Assembly: GCA_004557655.1 (NCBI GenBank)
Contig: SFGJ01000002.1
Location: 62,001-126,000, forward strand
Length of the DNA: 64,000 bases
Direction: 5' to 3'
DNA from: Clostridiales bacterium
Lineage (GTDB): Bacteria > Bacillota > Clostridia > Oscillospirales > Oscillospiraceae
Of this stretch, positions 1 through 7,481 are shown piece by piece. Below the pieces are notes generated by a model. That model was not told the origin of the DNA, did not search any database, and worked only from the letters and a program-made list of their open reading frames with translations. Made by a program: the position numbers and the translations under genes. Every line of letters starts with the position of its first letter. Position 1 is the first letter of the stretch.

Positions 1-94
1 CACCACCGGCACCTGCGCTATGCATCAGCGCCAGCTGACGATGGCCATCAAGCGGGCCCGTCAGATCGCCCTGCTGCCCTTCGTCACCGAATAA
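1..94 (+). CDS. rpsR: 30S ribosomal protein S18, C-terminal end
   Basis: Only the last 30 or so codons lie in the window; the gene continues upstream. The reading frame from base 2 gives a TTGTCAMHQRQL...KRARQIALLPFVTE ending, the highly conserved C-terminus of bacterial S18, a small-subunit platform protein that pairs with S6. The stop TAA is at 92-94 and a strong terminator follows 21 bases later, so this is the last gene of its operon (commonly rpsF-ssb-rpsR in Firmicutes, inferred). A single Cys is visible in the part shown. Confidence 0.93.
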   Translation, partial: TTGTCAMHQRQLTMAIKRARQIALLPFVTE

Positions 95-115
95 GGCAGA
101 GATATATGCAGAATC

Positions 116-150
116 AAACAGACGCAGCCGTGAGGCTGCGTCTGTTTTTT
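116..150 (+). terminator. Rho-independent terminator after rpsR
   Basis: A 14-bp stem (AAACAGACGCAGCC pairing with GGCTGCGTCTGTTT) closes a GTGA loop and runs into a T tract. It ends the rpsR transcript. Confidence 0.92.
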
Positions 151-208
151 ATCGGGCGGCAGAGTGAGGGCGCCCCGCCCTGCAAATGGCTTGCGGGCTG
201 GTGCAAGC

Positions 209-344
209 GGGCCGATGTGGGGAGCGAACTGAGCGCCGCCAGTGGCGGATGCAGCGAGGTGAGCGAGTGGCAGCGGTCAAAATTTACAGCGTCCGCCGTA
301 AGGCAGCGCAGAAATTTTGGGCACCGCAACAGGGCCATCGGCCC
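209..344. repeat. Nested foldback intergenic element
   Basis: The stretch between the rpsR terminator and the XRE gene has no convincing gene but contains nested inverted repeats: GGGCCGATG (209-217) with CATCGGCCC (336-344), GCGGT (273-277) with ACCGC (323-327), and AAAATTT (279-285) with AAATTTT (312-318). The arms are in the right order to fold into one long imperfect hairpin. It resembles the REP/MITE-like intergenic palindromes of Clostridia, but only one copy is recognised here. Confidence 0.45.
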
Positions 345-384
345 CTACGCAAGGGGCGAGGCACGATGCGGCGGACGGTGGCGT

Positions 385-606
385 TTACCGGGCGGCGGGA
401 TAGGGTGCGGACTCATCGGTGCGGCCCAGAAGATAGTCTGTGCTGGTGCCGTAGAAATCCGCCAGCTTCAGCAGTACGTCGGTGGGGATGTCCCGTTTGC
501 CCATTTCATAGTAGGAATAGCAGACCTGGGAGCATTGCAGATAGGCGGCCAGGTCCTTTTGCAGCAGGTCCCGGTCCTCCCGCAGGTCGCGGATGCGTCT
601 ATACAT
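385..606 (-). CDS. XRE-family helix-turn-helix regulator (73 aa)
   Basis: A small DNA-binding protein made of a single Cro/cI-type HTH domain: residues about 1-65 hold RRIRDLREDRDLLQKDLA, the recognition region SQVCYSYYEMGKR and the usual closing LADFYGTSTDYLLGR. There is no effector or metal domain, so it is probably a simple repressor. Start ATG at 606 has an AGGAGG site 9 bases upstream. It is divergent from the gene at 745, and the shared region carries two palindromes with the same AACAA-N-TTGTT core, which suggests that it represses the neighbour and perhaps itself (inference). It is related in layout to the XRE gene at 38492. Confidence 0.85.
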   Translation of the reverse strand: MYRRIRDLREDRDLLQKDLAAYLQCSQVCYSYYEMGKRDIPTDVLLKLADFYGTSTDYLLGRTDESAPYPAAR

Positions 607-639
607 GGCTATGTGCCTCCTTCTCAGGGTATCACAAAA

Positions 640-668
640 AGTATAGACAAAACAAATTGTTTTATTGA
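640..668 (-). promoter_or_regulatory. Possible sigma-A promoter of the XRE gene
   Basis: On the minus strand a TATACT -10 (640-645) has a poor TCAATA -35 (663-668) at 17 bp. The left operator palindrome (649-663) fills the spacer, consistent with autorepression. Confidence 0.45.
649..663. promoter_or_regulatory. Operator palindrome O1
   Basis: AAAACAA-A-TTGTTTT: perfect 7-bp arms around one central base. Shares the AACAA-N-TTGTT core with O2, whose centre is 25 bp away. Confidence 0.65.
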
Positions 669-693
669 CAGATATAACAATTTGTTATATTAT
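665..693 (+). promoter_or_regulatory. Sigma-A promoter for the gene at 745
   Basis: TTGACA (665-670), 17-bp spacer, TATTAT (688-693). Operator O2 covers the spacer and overlaps the -10 box, the classic position for steric repression. Confidence 0.85.
672..690. promoter_or_regulatory. Operator palindrome O2
   Basis: ATATAACAA-T-TTGTTATAT: perfect 9-bp arms around one central base, lying between the -35 and -10 of the rightward promoter. Likely the main binding site of the divergent XRE protein (inference). Confidence 0.7.
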
Positions 694-744
694 GGAGTTG
701 CCGAGAGATAAAAAGAGGTGCAAAAAAGAAACGGAGGAGAAATA

Positions 745-1479
745 ATGGAGTATAAAGATGAGATGCACATGAAAGCGGACACGGAAAACATCCCCGAAGC
801 ACAAGAGGCTCCGCAGAAGCAAGCGGCGACCGAGTCAGAGCAGGAAACAAAAGAAAGGGTCCCTATTGGGCGAAGAATTTTGAACGACATTCGGAATGCT
901 TTTTCGCCGGAGAGGCGGAAAAAATCGGCGATCATTACAGCTGCGGTGGTATTGGTAATGGCAGCTGCCGGAGGGCTGCTGGGGCGCAGCGGCCCCACCC
1001 CGGTTGCCAAGCGGTATGCAATAGCCGTTTTTGATGATATGAAGACCGTAGTGAAGCTGAGTGCGTATGATTGGCAAAAGGATAGGCTGGCCGATTATAA
1101 GGACGAAGATGATTTTTTTGAGGAGATGAGCGACAAATACGATGAAGATATTACATCGTGGAGAACATTCTACAAAGCAGAAGATAGGGATAGCCGCGAA
1201 GATCTTGAGGATGCGCTGGGGAAATACAAAATCAGTGCGGAAGTTACCAAAAATCGGGATGTCTCGCTGAACAAGTGGCTGGATGAATACTCGCTGACGC
1301 TGAAAGAGCTTGAAAGGAGCGGAAGCTTTGACAAGGACAAGGTCAGCGGGGTCAAGGAGGTCACGGTAAAGGTCAAATTGAAGGGCGAAGATCAGACAGA
1401 GCGCGTTACCATGGACATGTGTCTGGTGAAGACCGGCGGTTTCTGGAAGGTATTGACCTGCGATATGGATTGGGATTGA
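745..1479 (+). CDS. Membrane-anchored protein of unknown function (244 aa)
   Basis: Not assigned to a family. Start ATG at 745 follows GGAGGAG by 4-6 bases. Residues 1-60 are polar and charged, about 62-80 form one hydrophobic segment (SAIITAAVVLVMAAAGGLLG) preceded by ERRKK, and the remaining ~160 residues are a soluble, acidic domain ending in VKTGGFWKVLTCDMDWD. The last part looks like the end of an NTF2/DUF4878-like fold, a guess from the pattern only. Orientation is probably N-in, domain outside. Base composition is clearly AT-richer than the neighbours, suggesting transfer. Expression is probably controlled by the divergent XRE repressor. Confidence 0.8.
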   Translation: MEYKDEMHMKADTENIPEAQEAPQKQAATESEQETKERVPIGRRILNDIRNAFSPERRKKSAIITAAVVLVMAAAGGLLGRSGPTPVAKRYAIAVFDDMKTVVKLSAYDWQKDRLADYKDEDDFFEEMSDKYDEDITSWRTFYKAEDRDSREDLEDALGKYKISAEVTKNRDVSLNKWLDEYSLTLKELERSGSFDKDKVSGVKEVTVKVKLKGEDQTERVTMDMCLVKTGGFWKVLTCDMDWD

Positions 1480-1501
1480 CGAGACAGCACAGCAAAAAGT
1501 A

Positions 1502-1547
1502 AAAAACAGGAACGTGGGAATAAAATACACCCGCGTTCCTGTTTTTA
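1502..1547. terminator. Bidirectional terminator between the 745 gene and rnj
   Basis: AAAAACAGGAACG (1502-1514) pairs with CGTTCCTGTTTTT (1534-1546). T tracts appear on both strands, serving the two convergent genes. Confidence 0.85.
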
Positions 1548-1558
1548 TTGAATTTCAA

Positions 1559-3217
1559 TTACAGCTTCGTCACCATGGGGATCACCATGGGGCTGCGCTT
1601 GGTGTTCTTATACAGGTAGCTGCTCACAGCGCTGCGGACGGCCCGGGACACCTCGCCGTCGTCCCGGCGCTTGCGCTGGGGCATAGCGTCCACGGTCTTT
1701 TGGGCCACATCCCGGAGCTGGCGCAGCAGCTCCTCGGACTCCTTCACATACACGAAGCCCCGGGTGACGATCTCCGGCGGGCACAGAAGCTGGTGGTCGT
1801 GAGAGGACATGGACAGAACCACCACCACCATGCCGTCCTCGGCCAGGAGTTTGCGGTCGTTGAGCACCACGGCGCCTACCTCGCCTACGCCGGAGCCGTC
1901 CACAAACACCTCCCCGGCGGGAACGGAGGTCTCGCACTTGATGTGCTTGCCGGTGATCTCAATGACGGAGCCGTTGTCCGCCACGATAATGTTGCTCGGA
2001 TTCATGCCCATGGACTCCGCCACCCGCTTGTGGATCTGCAGCATACGCTGCTCCCCGTGGAGGGGGATGAAGAACCGGGGCTTGGTGAGAGCATGGATGA
2101 TCTTCAGCTCCTCCTGGCAGGCGTGGCCGGACACATGGAGCATATCCGCCTTGTCATACACCACGTCCACACCCTTGCGGAACAGCTCGTTGATGACCCG
2201 GCCCACCGTTACCTCGTTGCCGGGGATGGCGGAGGCGGAGATGATGACCTTGTCCGTGGGGCCCACGTCGATCTGCTTGTGGGTGGAGAAGGCCATGCGG
2301 TACAGGGCGCTCATCTCCTCGCCCTGGGAGCCGGTGGTGACGATGACCTGCTGCTCCGGAGGTAGATTCTTGATGCGGTTCATGTCCACCACGGCACCCT
2401 TGGGCACCTTCATGTACCCCAGCTCCGTGGAGACCTTCATGATATTTTCCATGCTGCGGCCGGTGACGGCCACTTTGCGCCCGCAGGCGTGGGCGGCGTC
2501 AATGACCTGCTGGATGCGGTGGACATTGCTGGCGAAGGTAGTGACGATGATGCGCTTTTTGCAGCCGGAAAACTGCCGGGCAAAGGTTTTGCCCACGGCC
2601 CGCTCGCTCATGGTGTAGCCGGGGCGCTCCACATTGGTGGAGTCGGCCAGCAGAGCCAGCACACCCTCATGGCCCAGCGCGCCGAAGCGAGCCAGGTCGA
2701 TGACCTCCCCGTCAATGGGAGTGGAGTCGATCTTGAAGTCGCCGGTGTGGACCACGGTGCCCATGCGGGTGCGGATGGCGAAGGCCACGGAGTCGGCAAT
2801 GGAGTGGTTCACATGGATGAATTCCACCTGGAACTTGCCGGCCCGGACGGTATTGCCCGGCTCCGCGGTGATGATCTTGGTGGATTCCAACAGCCTATGC
2901 TCGGCCAGCTTGAGCTTAATAAGGCCGGCGGTGAAGCAGGTGCAGTAAATAGGCATATTCACCTGCTTGAGCACATAGGGAATGGCGCCGATGTGATCCT
3001 CGTGACCGTGGGTGATGAACAGGCCTCTAAGCCGGCTGCGGTTCTTGATGAGATAGCTCACATCGGGGATCACGCAGTCGATGCCGTACATATCATCGCC
3101 GGGGAACGCCATGCCGCAGTCCACCACGATGATCTCGCCGCCGTACTCGTAGGCGGTCATGTTCTTGCCGATCTCGTTGAGACCGCCGAGGGGAATGATT
3201 TTCAATTTTTCTGCCAT
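1559..3217 (-). CDS. rnj: Ribonuclease J
   Basis: A 552-residue metallo-beta-lactamase/beta-CASP ribonuclease that combines endonuclease and 5'-3' exonuclease activity in mRNA decay and rRNA maturation. The metal-binding HGHEDHIG motif is at residues 70-77; further ligands appear in HVNHSIADS, HTGDFKID and HVSGHA. Length matches RNase J1 of Bacillus (about 555). Start ATG at 3217 was chosen because AAGGAGAT lies just upstream and the protein begins MAEKLKIIPLGGLNEIG, as in the family; an open frame continuing to 3388 has no ribosome site. It has a long leader of about 240 bases. With RNase Y (31294) the window encodes two major mRNA decay nucleases. Confidence 0.95.
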   Translation of the reverse strand: MAEKLKIIPLGGLNEIGKNMTAYEYGGEIIVVDCGMAFPGDDMYGIDCVIPDVSYLIKNRSRLRGLFITHGHEDHIGAIPYVLKQVNMPIYCTCFTAGLIKLKLAEHRLLESTKIITAEPGNTVRAGKFQVEFIHVNHSIADSVAFAIRTRMGTVVHTGDFKIDSTPIDGEVIDLARFGALGHEGVLALLADSTNVERPGYTMSERAVGKTFARQFSGCKKRIIVTTFASNVHRIQQVIDAAHACGRKVAVTGRSMENIMKVSTELGYMKVPKGAVVDMNRIKNLPPEQQVIVTTGSQGEEMSALYRMAFSTHKQIDVGPTDKVIISASAIPGNEVTVGRVINELFRKGVDVVYDKADMLHVSGHACQEELKIIHALTKPRFFIPLHGEQRMLQIHKRVAESMGMNPSNIIVADNGSVIEITGKHIKCETSVPAGEVFVDGSGVGEVGAVVLNDRKLLAEDGMVVVVLSMSSHDHQLLCPPEIVTRGFVYVKESEELLRQLRDVAQKTVDAMPQRKRRDDGEVSRAVRSAVSSYLYKNTKRSPMVIPMVTKL

Positions 3218-3456
3218 ATAGTATTTGATCTCCTTTTTTAATACGGGGTCACAGGAGCGGTGAGTGCGGGAAAATGCGCACCAAAACAAAGACGCCCCGC
3301 CTGCGCTTGGCCCTGTATCGCCTCGCGCCGCGGCGGGTGACCGCCTGCATGTGACCGTGATTGATTTTTCCGAGGTATGATACCCCATCTATCGCCTCGC
3401 CGGCATCTGCTCTGCCGACGAAAGATACTGAAAAACTACGGATTGACCCGTATTTA
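3218..3456 (-). other. Long 5' leader of rnj
   Basis: About 239 bases separate the predicted transcription start (near 3456) from the rnj start codon. The leader is GC-rich with several potential helices (for example around 3290-3350) and two related GAGGCGATA segments in transcript orientation. No known riboswitch was recognised. Feedback control of an RNase through its own leader would be a reasonable role, but this is inference. Confidence 0.5.
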
Positions 3457-3462
3457 TAACAC

Positions 3463-3491
3463 AGTATAGCACATATTGCTCCATTTGTACA
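3463..3491 (-). promoter_or_regulatory. Promoter of rnj
   Basis: Minus strand: TGTACA (-35, 3486-3491), 17-bp spacer, extended -10 TGCTATACT (TATACT at 3463-3468). Confidence 0.7.
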
Positions 3492-3564
3492 CCCCAAACC
3501 GTTCCCCTTGTTTTCGCATCTTTCGACACAGCGGAAAAAATGCCTTACCGGGGGCAAGAAACGC

Positions 3565-3593
3565 TTGTCTGCCCTGCTTAAGTATGGTATAAT
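3565..3593 (+). promoter_or_regulatory. Promoter of the gdpP-ftsH operon
   Basis: TTGTCT (3565-3570), 17-bp spacer, consensus TATAAT (3588-3593). Start is expected near 3600, about 50 bases before gdpP. Confidence 0.85.
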
Positions 3594-3648
3594 GAACAAT
3601 CAACATGAAACTGGGTCACTATCCGCATACCACAGGGGAGGGCAGACT

Positions 3649-5658
3649 ATGAGCGAGAAGATCAGAAAACTCGTCCGGACCAATACGGTGCTGTATATAT
3701 TGCTGCTGCTCCTGTTTGCGGGGGTGACGGTGCAGGTGTCGCCGATCCTGGCCGTCTGCGAAGTGTGCGCGGCCCTGCTGGTGCTGTACATCAGCCGCCG
3801 CCGCAATAAAATGGTGCAGCAGCAGCTCCACCAGTATGTGGAGCGCATTGCCGGCGGAGCGGACACCGCCAAGAACAGCAATATGCTCTTTGCCCCCATG
3901 CCCATGATGGTCTTTAATCCCGACAGAGAGGATGTGCTGTGGGCCAACGACATGTTTGCTGCGCTGCCAGAGGTGGGGGAGGATATTTTCGAGTCCAAAG
4001 TGCGCCAGGTGGTGCCGGGCTTTGAGACCCACTGGCTGCTGGAGGGAAAGAGCGAGTATCCGGGCCTGTTTCAATGGAACGGCCGGCGCTACCGGGTATT
4101 CGGCTGTCTGTCCAGACATGATGGGCAGGGACACCTGGACGTTCTGGCCACTACCTACTGGATGGATGTGACGGATCTGGAGGGCCTGCGCGCCACTCTG
4201 GAGCAGACCCGCCCCGTGGTGGCCATTGTGATGATCGACAATTATGAGGATCTTATGAGCGCCTGCCCCGAGGGAAAGCGTTCGGCGGTGCGGGCGGCTA
4301 TTGAGGAAAAGATGGATCAGTGGCGGGGCGATGCCGGCACCCTGCTGATGAAATACGACAGGGATCGGTATCTCATGGTCTTTACCGAGGAGCAGTATGA
4401 GGCCTTTGCCGCCGGACGGTTCGCCATTTTGGATGAGGTGCGCACGGTACAGGCGGCAGAAGGCGTATGCGCCACCATGTCCATCGGCGTGGGCCGGGAG
4501 GCCGAGAGCTTTGACGCCCTGTATAAGAACGCGGGCCTTGCCCTGGAGATGGCCCTGAGCCGGGGCGGCGATCAGGCAGTGGTGAAGGATAGAATGAACT
4601 TCGAGTTCTACGGTGGCCGGGCCAAGGCCACGGAAAAACGCACCAAGGTAAAGTCCCGGGTCATGGCCAATGCCCTGGGCGACCTCATGGACGACACGGA
4701 GCATGTGTATGTCATGGGCCACCAGTATGCCGACATGGACACTCTGGGCGCGGCGGCGGGTGTGTGTGCCATTGCCCGAAAGCGGGGCAAAAACGCCCAC
4801 ATCGTCATGGATATGGAGAATAACTCCGTGGGTCCTATGCTGCGCAGGCTCCGGCAGCTCCCGGAATATAAGGATGTGTTCATCGGCGGCGGAGACGCCT
4901 TTTTGCGGGTGCAGCCAAATACGCTCCTGGTGGTGGTGGATACCAACCGCCCTGCCAGTGTGGAATCCGAACCGCTGCTGGAGAGCTGCAACCGTGTGGC
5001 TGTTATTGACCATCACCGCCGGGGCAGCAGTTATATCGAGAAGATGGCTCTAAACTACCACGAGCCTTACGCGTCCTCTGCCAGCGAGCTGGTGGCGGAG
5101 CTGCTGCAGTACCTGCTGGAGCCGGGAGACCTGCTAAAGACCGAGGCGGAGGCACTGCTGGCCGGCATCGTGCTGGACACCAAGAACTTTACCAATCGCA
5201 CCGGCGGCCGCACCTTTGAGGCGGCGGCGTATCTGCGTCGGGCCGGGGCTGATACCCAGGATGTGCAGCGGATGTTCCAGAGCGATCTGGAGTCCATGAT
5301 CGCACGATATGCCATCATTCGCCAGGCGGAGCTGTACAGGGAGGATCTGGCCATTGCCGCCATTGACGAGACCTGCGAGCGGGTAACGGCGGCCAAGGCC
5401 GCCGACGAACTGCTGACCCTCAGCGGGGTGCAGGCATCTTTCGTGTTCTATCCCAAAGACGACGGGGTATACATATCCGCCCGCTCTTTGGGTGAGGTGA
5501 ATGTGCAGGTCATCGTGGAGGCTTTGGGCGGCGGTGGAAACTCCACCAGCGCCGGCGGCCAGCTGCCGGATATAACGGTGGAGGAAGTGCGGGAGAAGCT
5601 GAAGGAAGCCATTGATAAGTATTTTGAAAAACCCATGCAAGGAGGAACGAATAAATGA
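3649..5658 (+). CDS. gdpP: Cyclic-di-AMP phosphodiesterase GdpP
   Basis: Membrane-bound enzyme that hydrolyses c-di-AMP and so sets potassium and osmolyte balance and cell-wall stress. Domains in the 669-residue protein: two membrane helices (about 13-47), a PAS-like region (about 65-160), a degenerate GGDEF domain (about 170-310) and a DHH/DHHA1 phosphoesterase. Metal ligands appear in the DMD of VMGHQYADMDTLGAA (near 355) and in DHH (454-456); the DHHA1 glycine-rich GGGGNSTSAGG is near 625. Start ATG 3649 has GGGAGGG upstream; the frame is open further up but without a site. Its stop overlaps the rplI start (ATGA). gdpP-rplI-dnaB is a conserved Firmicutes order. Confidence 0.95.
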   Translation: MSEKIRKLVRTNTVLYILLLLLFAGVTVQVSPILAVCEVCAALLVLYISRRRNKMVQQQLHQYVERIAGGADTAKNSNMLFAPMPMMVFNPDREDVLWANDMFAALPEVGEDIFESKVRQVVPGFETHWLLEGKSEYPGLFQWNGRRYRVFGCLSRHDGQGHLDVLATTYWMDVTDLEGLRATLEQTRPVVAIVMIDNYEDLMSACPEGKRSAVRAAIEEKMDQWRGDAGTLLMKYDRDRYLMVFTEEQYEAFAAGRFAILDEVRTVQAAEGVCATMSIGVGREAESFDALYKNAGLALEMALSRGGDQAVVKDRMNFEFYGGRAKATEKRTKVKSRVMANALGDLMDDTEHVYVMGHQYADMDTLGAAAGVCAIARKRGKNAHIVMDMENNSVGPMLRRLRQLPEYKDVFIGGGDAFLRVQPNTLLVVVDTNRPASVESEPLLESCNRVAVIDHHRRGSSYIEKMALNYHEPYASSASELVAELLQYLLEPGDLLKTEAEALLAGIVLDTKNFTNRTGGRTFEAAAYLRRAGADTQDVQRMFQSDLESMIARYAIIRQAELYREDLAIAAIDETCERVTAAKAADELLTLSGVQASFVFYPKDDGVYISARSLGEVNVQVIVEALGGGGNSTSAGGQLPDITVEEVREKLKEAIDKYFEKPMQGGTNK

Positions 5659-6104
5659 AAGTCATCTTAAAGGCAGATGTGAAGGGTAAAGGCAAGAAGG
5701 GTCAGATGATCGAGGTGGCCGAGGGCTATGCCCGTAATTTCCTCTTGCCCAAGGGCTTGGCTGCGCTGGCCACGGCGGACGCCATAAACACCATGAGGCT
5801 GCAGGAAAAAGCCAAGGCCAAGGCAGACGCCGAGGCAAAGGCCGCCGCCACGGAGATCGCGGAGAAGCTCAAGGGCCTGCAGGTGAAAGTGCCCTCCAAG
5901 GGCGGCGAGGGCGGCAAGCTCTTCGGGGCCGTAACGGGCCGTGAGATTTCCGCCGCGCTCAAGGAGCAGCACGGCTTGGACATCGACAGCAAGAAGCTGG
6001 TGCTGGACGAGCCCATCAAGAGCTTCGGCAGCTACCAGGTGAAGGCAAAGCTGGGCTTCGAGATCAGCGGTACGGTGTATGTCATCGTCACCGAGGAAAA
6101 ATAA
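5655..6104 (+). CDS. rplI: 50S ribosomal protein L9
   Basis: 149 residues, the normal L9 length. The N-terminal domain (MKVILKADVKGKGKKGQ...GYARNFLLPKGLA) binds 23S rRNA near the L1 stalk; a long connecting helix rich in Lys, Ala and Glu follows, then the C-terminal domain. L9 helps keep the reading frame. It overlaps gdpP by 4 bases, which implies translational coupling, and is followed 33 bases later by dnaB. Confidence 0.97.
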   Translation: MKVILKADVKGKGKKGQMIEVAEGYARNFLLPKGLAALATADAINTMRLQEKAKAKADAEAKAAATEIAEKLKGLQVKVPSKGGEGGKLFGAVTGREISAALKEQHGLDIDSKKLVLDEPIKSFGSYQVKAKLGFEISGTVYVIVTEEK

Positions 6105-6137
6105 GAAAAAGCAGCTTTTGGAAAGGAGGTTTCCCCT

Positions 6138-7475
6138 ATGGATGAACTGCTGAGCCGGGCCATGCCCCATTCTCCGGAGGCGGAGCAGGCGGTGCTGGGT
6201 TCTATGCTCATTGACGCGGACTGCGTCAAGGATGTCATGGGCAAGCTGCAGCCCCAGGACTTTTATCTGCAGCAGAATCGGGAGATCTTCGAGACCATTT
6301 ATTCCATGTTCATCTACTCGCGCCCTATTGACGGCGTGACGGTGGCCCGAGAGATGGAGGAGAGCGGCGTGTACAGGGAAGATACGCGCTCTTATCTGCT
6401 GCAGCTTATGGAGGTGACGCCTACCTCCGCCAATGTGATGGAATACGCCGCCATCATCCGGGATAAGGCTCTGCTGCGGGCCATGGCCAAGGCGGCTGGG
6501 GACATCAGCAGCATGGTGCAGGAGGGCGTGGGCAGCGCCGGGGACCTTTTATCGGCGGCGGAGCAGAAGATCTATGCCATCCGCCAGGGCCGGGGCACCC
6601 AGGAAATGACGCCTGTGAAAAATGTACTGACGGATGTTATGAATCAGCTGGCAAAGCTCACCGGCAGCACGGAGCCTCCGGGACTTTCCACCGGCCTTTC
6701 CGTTGTGGACCGCAAGATAAACGGGCTGAACAAGTCCGATCTTTTGCTGCTGGCGGCCCGGCCGGGCATGGGCAAGACCAGTATGGCGCTGCATGTGGCC
6801 CTGTCCGCAGCCAAGTCCTCGGGCAAGACCGTGGCTATTTTTTCCCTGGAAATGTCCAAGGAACAGCTTGTGACCCGGCTGCTGGCCAACGAGGGACTGG
6901 TGGAAAATACCCGGCTGTCCACCGGAAACCTTCGGGAGAGCGACTGGGAGAAGATCATGCGGGCGGCCTCGGTACTGAATGAGACCGACATCCGTATTGA
7001 CGACAATCCCCTGCTCACCGTGGCGGATATGAACTCCAAGTGCCGCAGACTGGATAATCTGGGTCTGGTGGTCATCGACTATCTGCAGCTGATGACCTCC
7101 GCCGGAGGCAAGAGCTACAGCGGCGAAAACCGCCAGCAGGCGGTGGCGGATATTTCCCGTATGCTGAAGATCATGGCCAAGGAGCTGCAGGTGCCGGTCC
7201 TGTGCCTGAGCCAGCTTTCCCGCGCCAACGAGAAGCGGGAGGATAAGCGTCCCATGCTGTCGGATCTGCGCGAGTCCGGCGCCATTGAGCAGGATGCGGA
7301 CATCGTCATGTTCCTGTACAGGGACGACTATTATAATGAGGATTCCGAGAAGCGGAATATTGCCGAGTGTATCGTGGCCAAAAACCGCCACGGGGAGACC
7401 GGCAAGGTGGAGCTGCGCTGGATGCCGGATTACACCTCCTTCAGCACGCTGGAAACCCGCTACGAGGAGCAGTGA
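6138..7475 (+). CDS. dnaB: Replicative DNA helicase
   Basis: 445-residue hexameric helicase of the replication fork. The N-terminal domain (PHSPEAEQAVLGSML, about residues 8-110) interacts with primase; a linker leads to the RecA-like motor with Walker A ARPGMGKTS (about 204-212), Walker B VVIDYLQLM and the DnaB motif LRESGAIEQDAD. AAAGGAGG lies upstream of ATG 6138. Length and order are those of B. subtilis DnaC/E. coli DnaB. It is separated by only 6 bases from tilS. Confidence 0.96.
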   Translation: MDELLSRAMPHSPEAEQAVLGSMLIDADCVKDVMGKLQPQDFYLQQNREIFETIYSMFIYSRPIDGVTVAREMEESGVYREDTRSYLLQLMEVTPTSANVMEYAAIIRDKALLRAMAKAAGDISSMVQEGVGSAGDLLSAAEQKIYAIRQGRGTQEMTPVKNVLTDVMNQLAKLTGSTEPPGLSTGLSVVDRKINGLNKSDLLLLAARPGMGKTSMALHVALSAAKSSGKTVAIFSLEMSKEQLVTRLLANEGLVENTRLSTGNLRESDWEKIMRAASVLNETDIRIDDNPLLTVADMNSKCRRLDNLGLVVIDYLQLMTSAGGKSYSGENRQQAVADISRMLKIMAKELQVPVLCLSQLSRANEKREDKRPMLSDLRESGAIEQDADIVMFLYRDDYYNEDSEKRNIAECIVAKNRHGETGKVELRWMPDYTSFSTLETRYEEQ

Positions 7476-7481
7476 CGGGCT

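Noticed and set aside
106..711. 201-codon plus-strand frame over the XRE gene
   Set aside because: It starts inside the rpsR terminator and runs antisense to a clear HTH gene.
3218..3388. N-terminal extension of RNase J by 57 residues
   Set aside because: No ribosome site, no family match, and the 3217 start has AAGGAGAT and the family N-terminus.
3508..3648. N-terminal extension of GdpP
   Set aside because: The extension would start before the predicted transcription start at about 3600.
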